From positions 10,463,296 to 10,527,295 of the forward strand of contig JASKMD010000012.1 in assembly GCA_030144725.1 (NCBI GenBank): DNA of 64,000 nt, read 5' to 3'. Under the pieces are notes generated by a model. The model did no database searches. It worked only from the letters and a program-made list of their open reading frames with translations, and was not told the DNA's origin. Position 1 is the stretch's first letter. Every line of letters starts with the position of its first letter. The position numbers and the translations under genes are program-made. Positions 28,385 to 40,292 of this stretch are shown here, piece by piece. The stretch comes from Haematococcus lacustris (lineage: Eukaryota; Chlorophyta; Chlorophyceae; Chlamydomonadales; Haematococcaceae).

Positions 28385-28429
28385 AGGACCCTGTACAGGT
28401 TCCTAGCGTCATCACTCAGGCAAATTAGT
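28385..28429 (+). repeat. Left terminal inverted repeat
   Basis: Starts AGGACCCTGTACAGGTTCCT and ends CAGGCAAATTAGT. Aligned with the reverse complement of 51769-51816 it shares about 38 of 45 positions, with three one- to two-base gaps. Confidence 0.7.
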
Positions 28430-28548
28430 AACAGCATTTTTGAGATTCAGAGCCTCGGACTTGGTACATAGTCAAATGAAGGCATTGTAAGATTGGGGGT
28501 TGAAACGAAAATTCGTGATTTTGCGCGGTTGGTGAGATACGGCCATGC

Positions 28549-29424
28549 TACAGTACTGTAGGTGTCTACAGTACTGTCGGGGTACCTCGCGAGTACACGA
28601 ACATAGCCTCGGACTTGGTACATAGTCTAAAGAAGGCATTGTAAGATCGGGGGTTGAAACTAAAAGTCGTGATTTTGCGCGGTTGGTGAGATACGGCCAT
28701 GCTACAGTACTGTAGGTGTCTACAGTACTGTCGGGGTACCTCGCGAGAGACCACTTACAGTACTGTAGACATCTACAGTACTGTAGATATCTACTGTACT
28801 GTAGACCTCTACAGTACTGTAGGTACCTCGAGGTACCTCGAGAGACCACTTACAGTACTGTAGATGTCTACAGTACTGTAGACCTCTACAGTACTGTAGA
28901 CACCTACAGTACTGTAGGTACCTCGAGGTACCACGAGAGACCACTAACAGTACTGTAGATGTCTACAGTACTGTAGACCTCTTCAGTACTGTAGACATCT
29001 ACAGTACTGTAGACCTCTACAGTACTGTAGCCATCTACAGTACTGTAGACATCTACAGTACTGTAGATATCTACAGTACTGTAGGTACCTCGAGGTACCT
29101 CGAGAGACCATTGTCAGTACTGTAGATATCTACAGTACTGTAGACATCTACAGTACTGTAGACATCTACAGTACTGTAGAGGTCTACAGTACTGTAGATA
29201 TCTACAGTACTGTAGATATCTACAGTACTGTAGGTACCTCGAGGCACCTCAAGAGACCATTGTTAGTACTGTAGATGTCTACAGTACTGTAGACATCTAC
29301 AGTACTGTAGATTTCTACAGTACTGTAGAGGTCTACAGTACTGTAGGCACCTACGGTACTCTAGACACCCCGGGGTACCTCGCGAGTCCACTAACAGTCC
29401 TGTAGGCGCCTACTGTACTGTAGG
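28549..29424. repeat. Left subterminal palindrome array (TACAGTACTGTA)
   Basis: About 45 copies of the perfect palindrome TACAGTACTGTA, mostly with an 18-bp period and often extended to TCTACAGTACTGTAGA, broken by GGTACCTCGAGGTACC-type spacers that are palindromic too. A roughly 150-bp unit containing CCTCGGACTTGGTACATAG is tandemly duplicated at its outer edge (28454-28590 and 28605-28740). Confidence 0.9.
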
Positions 29425-29560
29425 CACCACGCTCCGTGACCTTGTTGTCCGATTTGGACTGAGACCTAGTGGTTATAAAATCAATTTAGGCCGGAATCAC
29501 GAGCATGTTTAACACATTTGTCTTTTCACACATCAACATAACGACATTCATGTTACACAT

Positions 29561-32500
29561 CTACCTCTTTCTCCCTTGCTTCTTCTTTCTCGCCTCCTCG
29601 TCCCCTGCCTCCTTGCCCCCTGCCTCTTCTGTTTCCTGTGCCTCCTCCGTCCCCTCTGCCACTACAGCCTTTTTTCCCTTCTTCTTCTCCTTCTCTGCTT
29701 CCTCTGCTGCCTCTGCAGCCATGGACTCATCCCAATGGCCCAACAGACTGGTCAACTCTGCTTGTACGAGCTCATCAGACAATGCCCAGTCTGAGTTCCA
29801 TAATGTGTCCACCGGTGCTCGTGCAGGGCGCTCATAGGGCTCAGGCTGCACATAAAGACCCCCATGCAATGGCCCTAACCCCGGTGGCCAGTTGTCATAT
29901 TGCTCACGACGCTGAGGAGGACTGGTGGGCTGGCATTTGTGCACGAACTCCACATCCAACATGGACAGAAAACAGGTGGCATTGCTGATGTAGCCCTCGC
30001 TGCCATACAAGTGCACCCTTGTGGAAGCTTTGTCAGGCAGGCCCCAATCCCCTGCATGGACCGTGTAACCCCGCATCCCAAGCACCTCACCCGGCTGTAG
30101 TGTCACCCTGTAGACCTGCATGTTGGGCATGGCCTTCATGGCCGTCTTCAGGACTCTTGCCGATATCTCCCCCTTGTGCTTCTTCTCCACCTGCAACACC
30201 TGCACATGGCTGCCTGGGCTGACCAGCACCTGCGTCTCTCCAACAGCGATGATCATCACCAGACCATCTCGCCCCCAAATGATCCTTTGTGGGGCTGTGG
30301 GTGTTGCTGCTGAAGACGCAGCAGGGGCTGAGGTAGAGGGGACGGCATGTGAGGGAGGGCTGCTGATCTGGGGTGCTGCCACGGCTGCAGCTGCTGCTGC
30401 TGTGGGGGGTGGGGTGGAGAGGGACGGGTCTGGGTTGACGTCCACATGCAACGCCTGGGCTGCCACCAAACCTGTGGCCTTCGTAAGAGCCATGCCCACA
30501 GAATTGACGTCACGACCATGCATAATGTCGTTGGTGAGCACTGTACCCCCCCTGAGGGTGACCTGCGAAAGCTGTGAGGCATGCTGCTGTAGCTGCCTGA
30601 GGTAAGGGCGGGCAAGGCGGACAGCTGTGGCATACTGCTTCAACCTGGTGCGTGCAGCTTCGCCTGCTGCATCTTGCTGGGCTGCCATGGCTTGGTCCTT
30701 TCTGATGATGCGCAAGGACCTGGCTGTCCAACACCCCGACATGGAGACATCATCAGGCAGGCTGCCATCCGCATTTGCCGTAGTGAACGGCATCTGCAGG
30801 CGCTGGCCTGTGCTGTATCTCACATCGAGGTCCCCTTTGCTTATGACAGGCCAACCGTAACTCTCGGTGAGGGGGATGTCGTTGAAGATGGCGTAGCCGA
30901 ATACCAGGCTGAGGAGCTGTAATGCCCACTCCAGCTGAGACGTTGGGATGAGGTGGCCTGGCAGGCTGGTCATGGCAACACCCATCTCCAGCACAGCCTG
31001 ACGCCACTGATCAGCCTGCTCTGGCGTGAACTTCTTCACCACAGCATTGCCATCGGCGTACTGAGCAGGCCGCCAAACAGTAGCCTGCAGTCACACGCCA
31101 CGTACCTCATTGTTACAAGGGATGGTGTATGGTTAGGGGTAGGGTTAGGGCTAGGGCTAGGGACAGGGGCAGGTCTAGGTCTAGGTCTAGGTCTAGGTCT
31201 AGGTCTAGGTCTAGGTCTAGGTCTAGGGCTAGGGCTTGGGCTAGGGCTAGGGCTAGGGCTAGGGCTAGGGCTAGGGCTAGGGCTAGGGCTAGGGCTAGGG
31301 CTAGGGCTAGGGCTAGGGATAGGGATAGGCATGGACGTGGGGATGGGGTTGGGTTAGGGTTAGGGCTAAAGCTAGAGCTAGGGCTAGGGCTAGGGCTAGG
31401 GTTAGGGCTAGGGCTTGGATTAGGGGATATTTTGTAAGGGCCGGGGTAGGATTGGTGTTTGGTTAGGTTTCCGAGTTATTTGGTTTGGGATGTACTAGGT
31501 GTTGACTCCTTTCACCTTCTTGCTGTTGTCCACTTGTTGGCCACTTCTTCCTCGCTTTTGTCTCACGCTTGTTGCTGCTGCTTCAGCAGTTGGTGGACTT
31601 GCCGTCTGCAATTCAAGTAACACATGTGAGTTTGTAAATTGTTGTCACTTCAGTCTCTTTCAGATATTATATCCTACCTGCCGCCGAGTGGCATTGGTTC
31701 TTGCCGGTGGTTGGGCCTTCTTCGTGGCGGTTACTGGGGGCTGACCTCTGACCACTGCATGGTCCTGGGGGCTTGTCACCTGCATGTGCCATGATGCTGT
31801 TGTTAGTGATGTATCGTTTGTCACCATGTATTCTAAACCTTGTGCTGCATGGTCCCTTGCTCGTTGACACATACTTGGGCTTTCTTGGTGGCGGTAGCTG
31901 CTCGTTGTGTTGTCAGCGCTTGTGCAACAGCACGTTGCTGAGGCCCTGTTCCCTACATGTGACAGAAGAAGAAGGAGAAGAAGAAGACGACTAAGCCGGT
32001 ATTGACCTGGGGCGCGGCCTGTTCCCACCTCTGCATGTGCCATGATGCTCATCTAGTGAATAGACCCATGTGATCATGTATCTCAAATGGTGTATTGAAT
32101 GGCCCCATGGCGGTTGCCCGATTCGTGGCCGTTTATTGTCCCTAGTCTTTCTGATGCATGATTGTCTTACCTTTAATAAGGAAGCCACACTGGCTGACAG
32201 CTGCTCCATCTGCTGCTGACGCTTCTTCTCCTGCTGCTCCTGCTCCAACATCTGCTTCTGCATCTGGGCCCTTGCCTTCTCAGATGCTTGTAACTGCTGC
32301 TGCAGCCTGAGCACGGTGTCATTCTGCTGCCTCAACTGCCGCTGAAGCTCCTGCTGCTGCTGCTCAAATGCCGCGCGCTGCCATTGTTGCAGTTGCACCA
32401 CTGCGTTGCCCATAGCCTCCTCCAACTGTGATACCCTTTGCCATGCAGCCTGTCCGTACGCGACCTCTCGGTTCTGGCGCTCATCAATATGCAGAACCGT

Positions 32501-33830
32501 GTTTATCAGCCGGTTCACGTCCACTGCATGCAAGACACTGTACGCTGTGAAAGTCGGGCGTTATGCTTTGACTGGGTTTCTTTAAGAGCCTACTCATGTC
32601 TGCTGTGAGAACATATGTGCGCAAGGACATGACATGGCTTATTAGCAGGTTTTTTTTGTAATGTGTACATATATACATCCTTACCTGTGGCGGGGTCTGC
32701 TTGGGCAGGGTCTGGGGCTGCTGTGGCAGGGGCTGGGACTGGGGCGGGGGCAGGGGTTGCTGGGCCAAGGGCTGGGGCTGCTGGGGCAGAGGTAGGGGCT
32801 AGGGCTGGGGCAGTGGCAGTGGCGGGGGCTGCTGGGGCAGGGGCTGCTGAGGCAGGGGTTGCTGGGGCAGGTGCTGCTGGGGCAGGTGCTGCTGGGGCAG
32901 GTGCTGCTGGGGCAGGTGCTGCTGGGGCAGGGGCAGGGGCTGCTGGGGCAGGGGCAGGGGCTGCTGGGGCAGGGGCAGCGGCTGCTGGGGCAGGGGCAGC
33001 GGCTGCTGGGGCAGTGGCAGGGGCTGCTGGGGGAGGGGCAGCTGGGGCAGGGGCTGCTGAGGAAGGTGCAGCTGGGGCAGGGGCTGCTGGGGCGGGGGCT
33101 GCTGGGGCAGGGGTAGGGGCTGCTGGGGCAGGGGCTGCTGGGGCAGGGGCTGCTGGGGCAGGGGCTGCTGTGGCCGGGGCTGCTGGGGCAGTGGCTGCTA
33201 GGGCAGGGGCAGGGGCTGCTGGGGCAGGGGCTGCTGGGGCAGGGGCTGCTGGGGCAGGGGCTGCTGGGGCAGGGGCTGCTGGGGCAGGGGCTGCTGGGGC
33301 AGGGGCTGCTGGGGCAGGGGCTGCTGGGGCAGGGGCAGCTGGGGCAGGGGCTGCTGGGTCAGGGGCTGCTAGGGCAGGGGCAGGGGCTGCTGGGGCAGGG
33401 GCTGCTGGTGCAGGGGCAGCTGGGGCAGGGGCTGATGGGGCAGGGGCTGCTGGGGCAGGGGCTGCTGGGGCAGGTGCAGGGGCTGGGTCTGGGGCAGGGG
33501 CAGGTGCTGCTGGGGCAGGGGCAGGGGCTGCTGGGGCAGGGGCTGCTGAGGCAGAGGATGCTGGGCCAGGTGCTGCTGGGGCAGGGGCAGCTGGGGAAGG
33601 TGCAGTTGGGGCAGGGGCAGGGGCTGCTGGGGCAGGGGCAGGGGCTGTGACATGGGCTGAGGTACAGGTAGGGGCTGGGGCAGGGGCAGATGCTGGTGCC
33701 GGTGTTGGTGCTGGTGCTGGTGCCTCTGCTGGTGCCGCTGCCGCTACTGGGCTTGAAGCTGAGGCTGGGGCGGTGCCATGGGGTAGGGCATGGGCAGGAG
33801 CATGGGCAGGTCTAGGCCTGGGATCGGCGT
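29561..33830 (-). CDS. Coiled-coil plus double-stranded beta-helix (2OG-oxygenase-like) protein
   Basis: Exons with agreeing phases: an Ala/Pro-repeat exon (to 32685), 32171-32523, 32007-32030 (24 nt), 31875-31952, 31678-31779, 31516-31605, 29561-31060. Exon 32171-32523 is a long Gln-rich coiled coil (RLQQQLQASEKARAQMQKQM). Small exons repeat TATKKAQ and end in a basic QKRGRSG (AT-hook-like). The last exon (about 500 aa) has LHVDVNP (HxD), VSPGSHV, GYTVHAGDWG (distal His) and TRVHLYG (Arg), the order of iron and 2-oxoglutarate ligands in the double-stranded beta-helix oxygenase fold; about 50 residues of Ala/Pro/Ser spacer split it. C-terminus is Glu/Lys-rich. The Ala/Pro frame upstream belongs to a different register than the OTU gene's last exon, so this is either a separate gene or the same gene after a frameshift. 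Enzymatic activity is inferred only. Confidence 0.55.
31128..31436. repeat. Telomere-like (TAGGGC/TAGGTC)n array
   Basis: Hexamers TAGGGC, TAGGTC and a few TTAGGG, interrupted by the unique spacer GCATGGACGTGGGGATGGGG (about 31328-31347). In the intron before exon 29561-31060. The same spacer occurs inverted at about 47626-47645. Confidence 0.9.
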
Positions 33831-34170
33831 TGCGCCAGTGGGTGGTGCTGAGGTTGGGGCTGGGGCTGGGGCTGGGTCACAGGCAGGGGCAGGGGCAGGT
33901 GCAGGTGCAGGGGCAGGGGCAGGGGCAGGGGCAGGGGCAAGGGCAGGGGCAGGGGCAGGGGCAGGGGCAGGGGCAGGGGCAGGGGCAGGGGCAGGGGCAG
34001 GGGCAGGGGCAGGGGCAGGGGCAGGGGCAGGGGCAGGGGTTGAGGCAGGGGTATGGGCAGGGGCAGGGGCAGGGGCAGGGGCAGGGGCAGGGGCAGGGGC
34101 AGGGGCAGGGGCAGGGGCAGGGGCAGGGGCAGGGGCAGGGGCAGGGGCAGGGGCAGGGGCAGGGGCTGGC
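32690..34170. repeat. Hexamer and 18-mer repeats encoding Ala/Pro linker
   Basis: 33885-34170 is nearly pure (GGGGCA)n; 32690-33640 is GGGGCTGCTGGGGCA-type. On the minus strand the likely coding register reads (PA)n or PAPAAPAP. The opposite strand reads Gly/Ala. In-frame TAGs appear in the Pro/Gln register (for example 33369-33371), arguing that this register is not the coding one. Confidence 0.8.
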
Positions 34171-37100
34171 TCAGGGGCTGATGCTGTTGCTGTGTCTGTT
34201 GCCGGCGCTGGGGTATGGGCTGGAGGTGCGCTGAATGGCTTGATGAGGGGATGGGGGGTAGCTGCTGGGATGGGGAGAGAAGGGAAAGATAGCGAGCGCC
34301 CTTCGCTTGTAGACCCAGACGAAACAGCTTGGTGTCCTGTGGTGTCATGTACAAGTGAAGCATGATGGTGAGGATCAATGCTGATGTGTGATAACCCTGT
34401 ATCACACTCTTCTACCTCAGTTCATATTTCACCTACACATGCACACACATCCATCCATCTCCCCTTATCAATTGACAACACGATGCTTATGTTGTGAAGT
34501 AACCATTTGACACTATGCATGCATGGTGAACCCGATTTCTATACATGGCCTAGGGGTAGGGACTCACCGCTGGGAAGGGGGAGGGGCCCCGGTGATGGCT
34601 GAGATTCAGTATCATTGTCCAGCCCAGAGGATTGTGGGGAGGTGTGCCCAGGGTCGTGGGATGGTGGTGGTGACGGTGAGGAAGGAGACTCAGGTGACAC
34701 GATGGACATGGGCGGAGATGGCACCGGTGATGGAACGTCGCCATCCTGCAGCGCGGACAATCGCCATTTGCTATGTGGTACACCTGCCTGAACATCCTCT
34801 GCCTTACCATGCGTTTGGTGCGGATAACTTACCGACAATGGGTCAGCCATGTCACTTGGTGCCCTGTTCTTCCACTTGGGGTGCACATCGATCTGCATGG
34901 TAACACAAGAGCGGTCAGTCTGATCATATCACATGTGGTAATGCAACCCATACATAAATTTTACTATGGTTGAGGAACGTACCAAAGAGCACCACTCTCC
35001 CTCAGTCTCCAGGGTACACTGCAGTAATCGCTGCCGAGCTAACATCCGCTTGGCATCATAACGGATGCCCGTTTGCATGCAGTTCCGCCTACGTGCATCA
35101 TGGTATCTGTGGTATTTGTTTGCATTCTAGATTAGACTAACCTTAATGACGTTTGATAGCATGCAAGCTATGTTGCTGTGCGAAGTCATGTCGTCCTAGT
35201 TGTATACCTGAAGCTTCGGCGCCATAAGTACTCCATGTGGATTAGCAGCCGCAGCTCATCACTCCAATCATCCGTTTGCTGTGGGCACGTCCCATCAATG
35301 ACCTCCCATTCTGTTTCTTTGACGTTCGTATCCAAAAACTCTACCAGGTTAGACTCCTCCTCTGGTGTAAGGCCCTGCGCCATCCCATCCAAGGCAAATT
35401 GTGTCTTTATTCATGTACTGACCGTATACTTAAGATTGCTGACAGGTTTGGAAGTCACTGACCTCTCCCCTGGGACAGAAGATCACGAATATGTCATGGC
35501 TCGGGTACACAGCGATCAGCCGGCCCCCCATGGGGATGAAAAACACCTCGTACTGGGTTAGGTGGTAACGTTTCAATATAGCATGGGTTCTTAACGATCC
35601 TTTCATCACTTCTTGGCCGATGCATGGGTCTAGACATTGGCCATCACGTCTGTCCCGGTGGATGAAGAAGTTCTACATTGGCAAAGAAATGTGAAGTCTA
35701 CGCTCAGGTTGTACCTCCATGCTGTGAATCGACGTATTAGCCCATACCTTCATGCGTCCAAGGGCCGTCCTCAGCACATTGTTGTCAAGGGTTTTGGGTC
35801 TATTGTTCCCATCAGGTCCTTGCTGTCAGAACATGCCTCCACCGGGTGGCAACGCAGCCAGTGAGGCCTTCACAATGGCACATGGCACGGAGGAATTGAA
35901 GTTACTAGTTTTGGTAAGGGGTAAGGTGCTGTCGTTTTCATTCAGCTTAGCCTCACCAATTCATGCATGGTAAACTTACACGGAAAATGTTCTTGAGTGG
36001 ACGTGCTGGTTGCTGTTGATGCTTGTCTGGTCCGGTAGCGTCACTTGGAGATGGGTGGGGTGCTCCACGACCTCCTGCCTGCGCCTGCATTGATGTTTAG
36101 AGTATTTGTCTATTAGGGTATAGTCTTTACGTGTTAGCTTATCAACCTAATACTGTCAAGATCATGTGTGGACATAGGTGACTAGCGCAGACTTATATGG
36201 CCTTACCTCAGCTTCTTTAGATGTAACATGGGGGGCAGCTCCAGCAGTGTACGGTTGTGCGTATTCTGCATGGCAGCAACAAAGCATATCTACATGTATG
36301 ACCCACATCTCTGTACATGCATTAAGATGTCATGTGCTTATTGCGTGTCCCGGACACCACGTATCCGTATGATGTGACCCATGCCTCAATACCTACCAGT
36401 TGCTTCTCCTGCTCCTGCTTCCGCTCCTGCTGCTGCTAAGCGCATGGGGGGGCCTGGGTGGCCCTGGCTGGGCTGGGCCTGTGAAGCCCGCTTCCCTCGC
36501 CGAGGTGGGGCGGGCGGGTTCAGGCCTAGCCCTTGGCTGCTGCTCGTGGTAACACCACCCCTGCTGCCACCTGCACTTGCAGGGCCACCTGCACCACATG
36601 CTGCTGCTGCTGCTGCTCCTCCTGCTCCTGCTGCTGCTCCTGCCCATGCTGCTGCTCCTGACTTTGCTGCTGCTGCTGCTTCTGGTCCTGCTGCTGCTTG
36701 GCGCATGTGTGGGGCTGGGCGGCTCTGGCTGGGTGTGGCCTGTGAAGCCCGCTTCCCTATACGAGGCGGGGGGGGCGGGCACAGGTCTGTTGCTGCTGCT
36801 GGTGCTGTTGTTACTGTTGCTCCTGCTGCTCCAGACCCTGCTGTTGCTTTGGACCATGGTGCTGCCCTTGCGCCTGCTGCCGCTGCTGCTGCTCCTGTCC
36901 CTGCTGCTGCTGCTCCTGCTGCTGCTCCTGCCCCAGGGTGCATGGGGGAGGTTGGGCCCATGGGGGGGGCTGGCCGGCCCTGCTTGGGCTTGGGATGTGA
37001 AACATGCCTCCCTGGACGAGGCGGGGAGGAGAGGGAGCGATCTGACCCCTGGCTGCTGTTGGGGGTACCACCACCTCTGCTGCCACCCACACTTGCTGGG

Positions 37101-40100
37101 CTACCTCCACCTCTACCTGCTGCTGCTGCTGCCGCTCCTGCCACTGGGTACATGTGGGGGGTTGAGCCCATGGGGAGGGCTGGCCGGCCATGGCCAGGCT
37201 TGGGCGGTGAAGCTCGGCGACCACGTTTGATCACACGTGTCCACTCTTGATCACTGTCCTCACCACCTGCCCAAGCCTCCGCTGCTGTTGCTGCTGTTGC
37301 TGCTGCCACTGTTGCTGCCGCAGCTGCTGGTGCTGCCGCTGCTGCTGCTGCCGCTGCTGCTGCTGGGTGCATGGGCAGGGTTGGGCCCATGGGGAGGGCT
37401 GGCCGGCCCTGCTTGGGTTTGGCCTGTGAGGCCCGCTTCCCTGGCCGTGGGGGTGGGGCGGGCGGGTTCAGGCCTGACCCTTGGCTTCTGCTCGGGGTAC
37501 CACCACCCCTGCTGCCACCCACACTTGCTGGGCTACCTCCACCTCCACCTGCTGCTCCTGCTGCCGCTCCTGCCCCTGGGTGCATGGGGGGGGTTGGGCC
37601 CATGGGGAGGGCTGGCCGGCCCTGGCCAGGCTTGGGCTGTGAAGGTCGCTTCCCTATGCGAGCTGGGGGTGGCAGGTCAAGGCATGACCCCTGGCTGTTG
37701 CTCGGGGGACCACCACCCTTGCTGCCTCCCAAACTCCCAGGGCTGCCTGCTCCACTTGCTGCTGTTGCTGTTGCTGTTGCTGCTCCTGGTGCTGCTCCGG
37801 CAGCTGTAGCTGCGCCTGCAATTTGCACGGTGGATACCTTTCACTTTGCAACGCATGTGCACATGGTCGCCAACAGTACAAAGTGCATGGCTCACCGCTG
37901 AAGCCCAGACGCAAGCCGGCCTCAATGGCCTGCGCCAATTCTGCCTTCTTGGCGAGCGCACGTTGCTTAGGGTCACGCGAGGCTTGCAAGTCTCTGATCT
38001 GCACAATTGAACACCCATTCACTTGATCTCATCGTTGCTTAAGGTCACGCATGGCTTGCATGTGCCTGATCTGCACAATAGCACACCTGTTGATTTGATC
38101 TTATTGTTGCCTCGCACAGCTGTTGCACTAGCTAACTATAGCAGCTAACCCTCCTCACCTCCTGTCCAATGCTCGTCATGATGACCTCGTTCACCTCGTT
38201 AGCCAGCAAGCGCTGACCGTTTGCCCGCCCTAAAACCACAAAATGGTTATCGTTGATGCGCATGAGTGGCACAGCCTCACCTTGGACCATGAGTGGTCCG
38301 CTGGGGGGTGCAATGCTGGCCAGCTGCTCCGGGCTGAACAGCTTGCGGCAATTGGAACCCCCATAATGCCAGAGATCTTGCTGACCGCCCCCATTGGTCA
38401 AAATGTCTATTGGCAACCCAAGGACGACTGAAGCCAGTAAGCAGGCGGTGGCACCGCTCCACGCCCTAGGCCGCCCAACTTCTTGGTCGAGGTACTCCTT
38501 CAAGGTGATGCTCTCCATTGCCATCACCCCTGTGGTGGGATCCACCTTTTCCACCCACTCTGCTGCTGACGTCATCATCGCAACAAAGCTGGTAGGGTCG
38601 CTTGCCCACTTGTCACTGTGTGCTAGGACCCTCTGTCCCACCTCATATACGAGCTGGCGAAGCTGGATGTGCCCCTGCGTATCGACAAGTGAGGTATGTC
38701 ATGTCTCATAGTGGCATAGCGTATGCACAGTCTACAATGATGACACATGAGCAACTCAGCATGCATCAAGACCCTTGACATAATGGGAACGTGTAATGCA
38801 GGACCCATGTCCACCCACTGTGTCGTTGCTCAAACCAGCTATCATTGCCAAAGCCCGGTAGAAGCAGTTGCCATCGCCCTTCACGGTGAATGCCATGATA
38901 CCGTGACGGCTGAGTACCTCAAGGGCCAGTTCCAGTCCTTGCCCCCAGAGGGGGCCATCAGCATCCTCCAGGAGAGGTTTGATGGGGAGTGTCTGCATGG
39001 CACACGTGTTCCTAGTGAGTCTATGTTGCTGCATAGCATTCCTGTCTTACCTCTGTTCACCTGCATGGGTCGGGCCTCAGCCTCATGCGCTGGCAGTGAC
39101 TGAGTGGCTGATGCCTGCACATGGCATATCACATAACAGCTGCCCATGCCTAGCATCACCATATGATGGAGTAGAGGTACCAATGCCACACAAACAATTG
39201 CCATGTCCTCACCAACGCCGATGCTGGCTGGGAAGGCTGCAGTTGCGAAACCTGCAGGCGAGGGCTGGCCGTGGTTGGGCTGTGGTAGCCCGGCTTGATT
39301 GCACTGCTCTTGACAATGCGGGCATAGGTCGCCTGTATGCATTAGGCGACATTCAGTGCATAGTGCACATCAAGTAATGCTGACGCTGCCCATTCGCACA
39401 TGCATGTCGTTCATGACCTGACCTGGGAGTTTCCCACGTCAAGGAAGGGGTGCACCAAGTCCATCAATCCTTGATGGACATTTGCGAGTTGCTTCTCGCC
39501 AACGTCCACGTTCTTCTTGTCGCCTAATGCAACACACAACACTCTGAGCACTAGGTAGGCCGAAGGCATGCTTCAAATAGCACGCAACATGCAACATGCA
39601 ACATCAAACATGCTTTCTGCTCAACCAACACGCAACACGTGTTACTCACTGCGCCAGGTCCAGTACCATTCAGCCAGGGTTAGGAAGGGCTGTAACATCG
39701 GTGGTGCCTCATCCGTGTACATGCCCGGCAGGCGCTTTTCCATGTCTTTGTAACGCATGCGGGTGGTCTCCATCTGTTTCCCAGCTGTGGCTGAGCTGTC
39801 GGTGTTGTCTCTGTTGATGTTCCGGGCAATCCTGCAGGCCCAGCAGGTGCATGGTGCGTGATGCGCCCTGTGCATGGTGCGCTGTGTATGTCACATGGTG
39901 CATGAGTCACACCTGTCCTGCAAGGCTGTCAGCTCCTCCTTCGTTGGAAGGTAAGCCGAGACGTGGAAAAGGGCCATGCAGCCGATGGCCATGCCGTTCA
40001 CCACGTCCTTGAGCCAGTCTGGCACCCTTGGGCTGAGGTATGGCCCAGGCTCCTGTAGTACATAATGTCGATGCTGTCAATGCATGTCATGTCAATATGT

Positions 40101-40292
40101 ATAAATGGTTGCAGTGTGCAGGGTCCGCACCACGTCTGGGCTGCGCGGGTACAGGGACTGCACCGCCCATGCCATCACCCGGTACACCAGTTCGGTCTTG
40201 GGCAATATGGCGGCATCGATGATAACCTCCCCCATTGCGATTACCTCCGCGAACCTGGCTGCATCTTCGAAAATCGACTTCTCCGTGGGCAT
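33744..40292 (-). CDS. OTU cysteine-protease domain protein of the large element
   Basis: Nineteen exons, all phases agreeing: 40131-40292, 39913-40052, 39650-39831, 39423-39523, 39213-39332, 39061-39114, 38819-38992, 38159-38674, 37896-37998, 36397-37815, 36207-36265, 35980-36084, 35715-35822, 35463-35672, 35208-35404, 34983-35088, 34833-34892, 34568-34745, and an exon from 34336 reading to a stop at 33744-33746. ATG at 40292. OTU deubiquitinase-type domain: VKGDGNCFYRALAMIAG (catalytic Cys) in exon 7, RAWSGATACLLASVVLG and INDNHFVVLG (catalytic His) in exon 8. Then a 473-codon Pro/Gly/Ala exon with about five repeats of KRxSQxKPxQGRPALPMGP, a conserved unknown region (NFFIHRDRRDGQC, YEVFFIPMGGRLIAVYPSHD, DDWSDELRLLIHMEYLWRRS), and a Pro/Ser-rich tail. 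Over 1,330 residues. It may continue into 29561-33830 if a one-base shift in the hexamer repeat is an error. Role: perhaps protection of the transposase from ubiquitin-dependent decay, or polyprotein cutting (inference). Confidence 0.7.
36420..37780. repeat. Coding tandem repeats in the OTU gene's large exon
   Basis: Roughly 200-270 bp units, about five, each encoding a basic KRxSQxKPxQGRPALPMGP segment, a Pro/Gly linker and an Ala run. The reading frame is preserved through all units, which supports translation. Confidence 0.75.

Noticed and set aside
28549..29424. CRISPR-like array
   Set aside because: Repeats and spacers are both palindromic and nearly constant, with no unique spacers of uniform length; context is a eukaryotic transposon end.
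31128..31436. Chromosome end (telomere)
   Set aside because: Variant hexamers inside an intron with coding exons on both sides, and an inverted partner at 47456-47892.
32663..34365. A 523-codon Gly/Ala open frame on the plus strand
   Set aside because: It is the complement of the Ala/Pro repeat of the minus-strand genes, whose splice phases support the minus strand.
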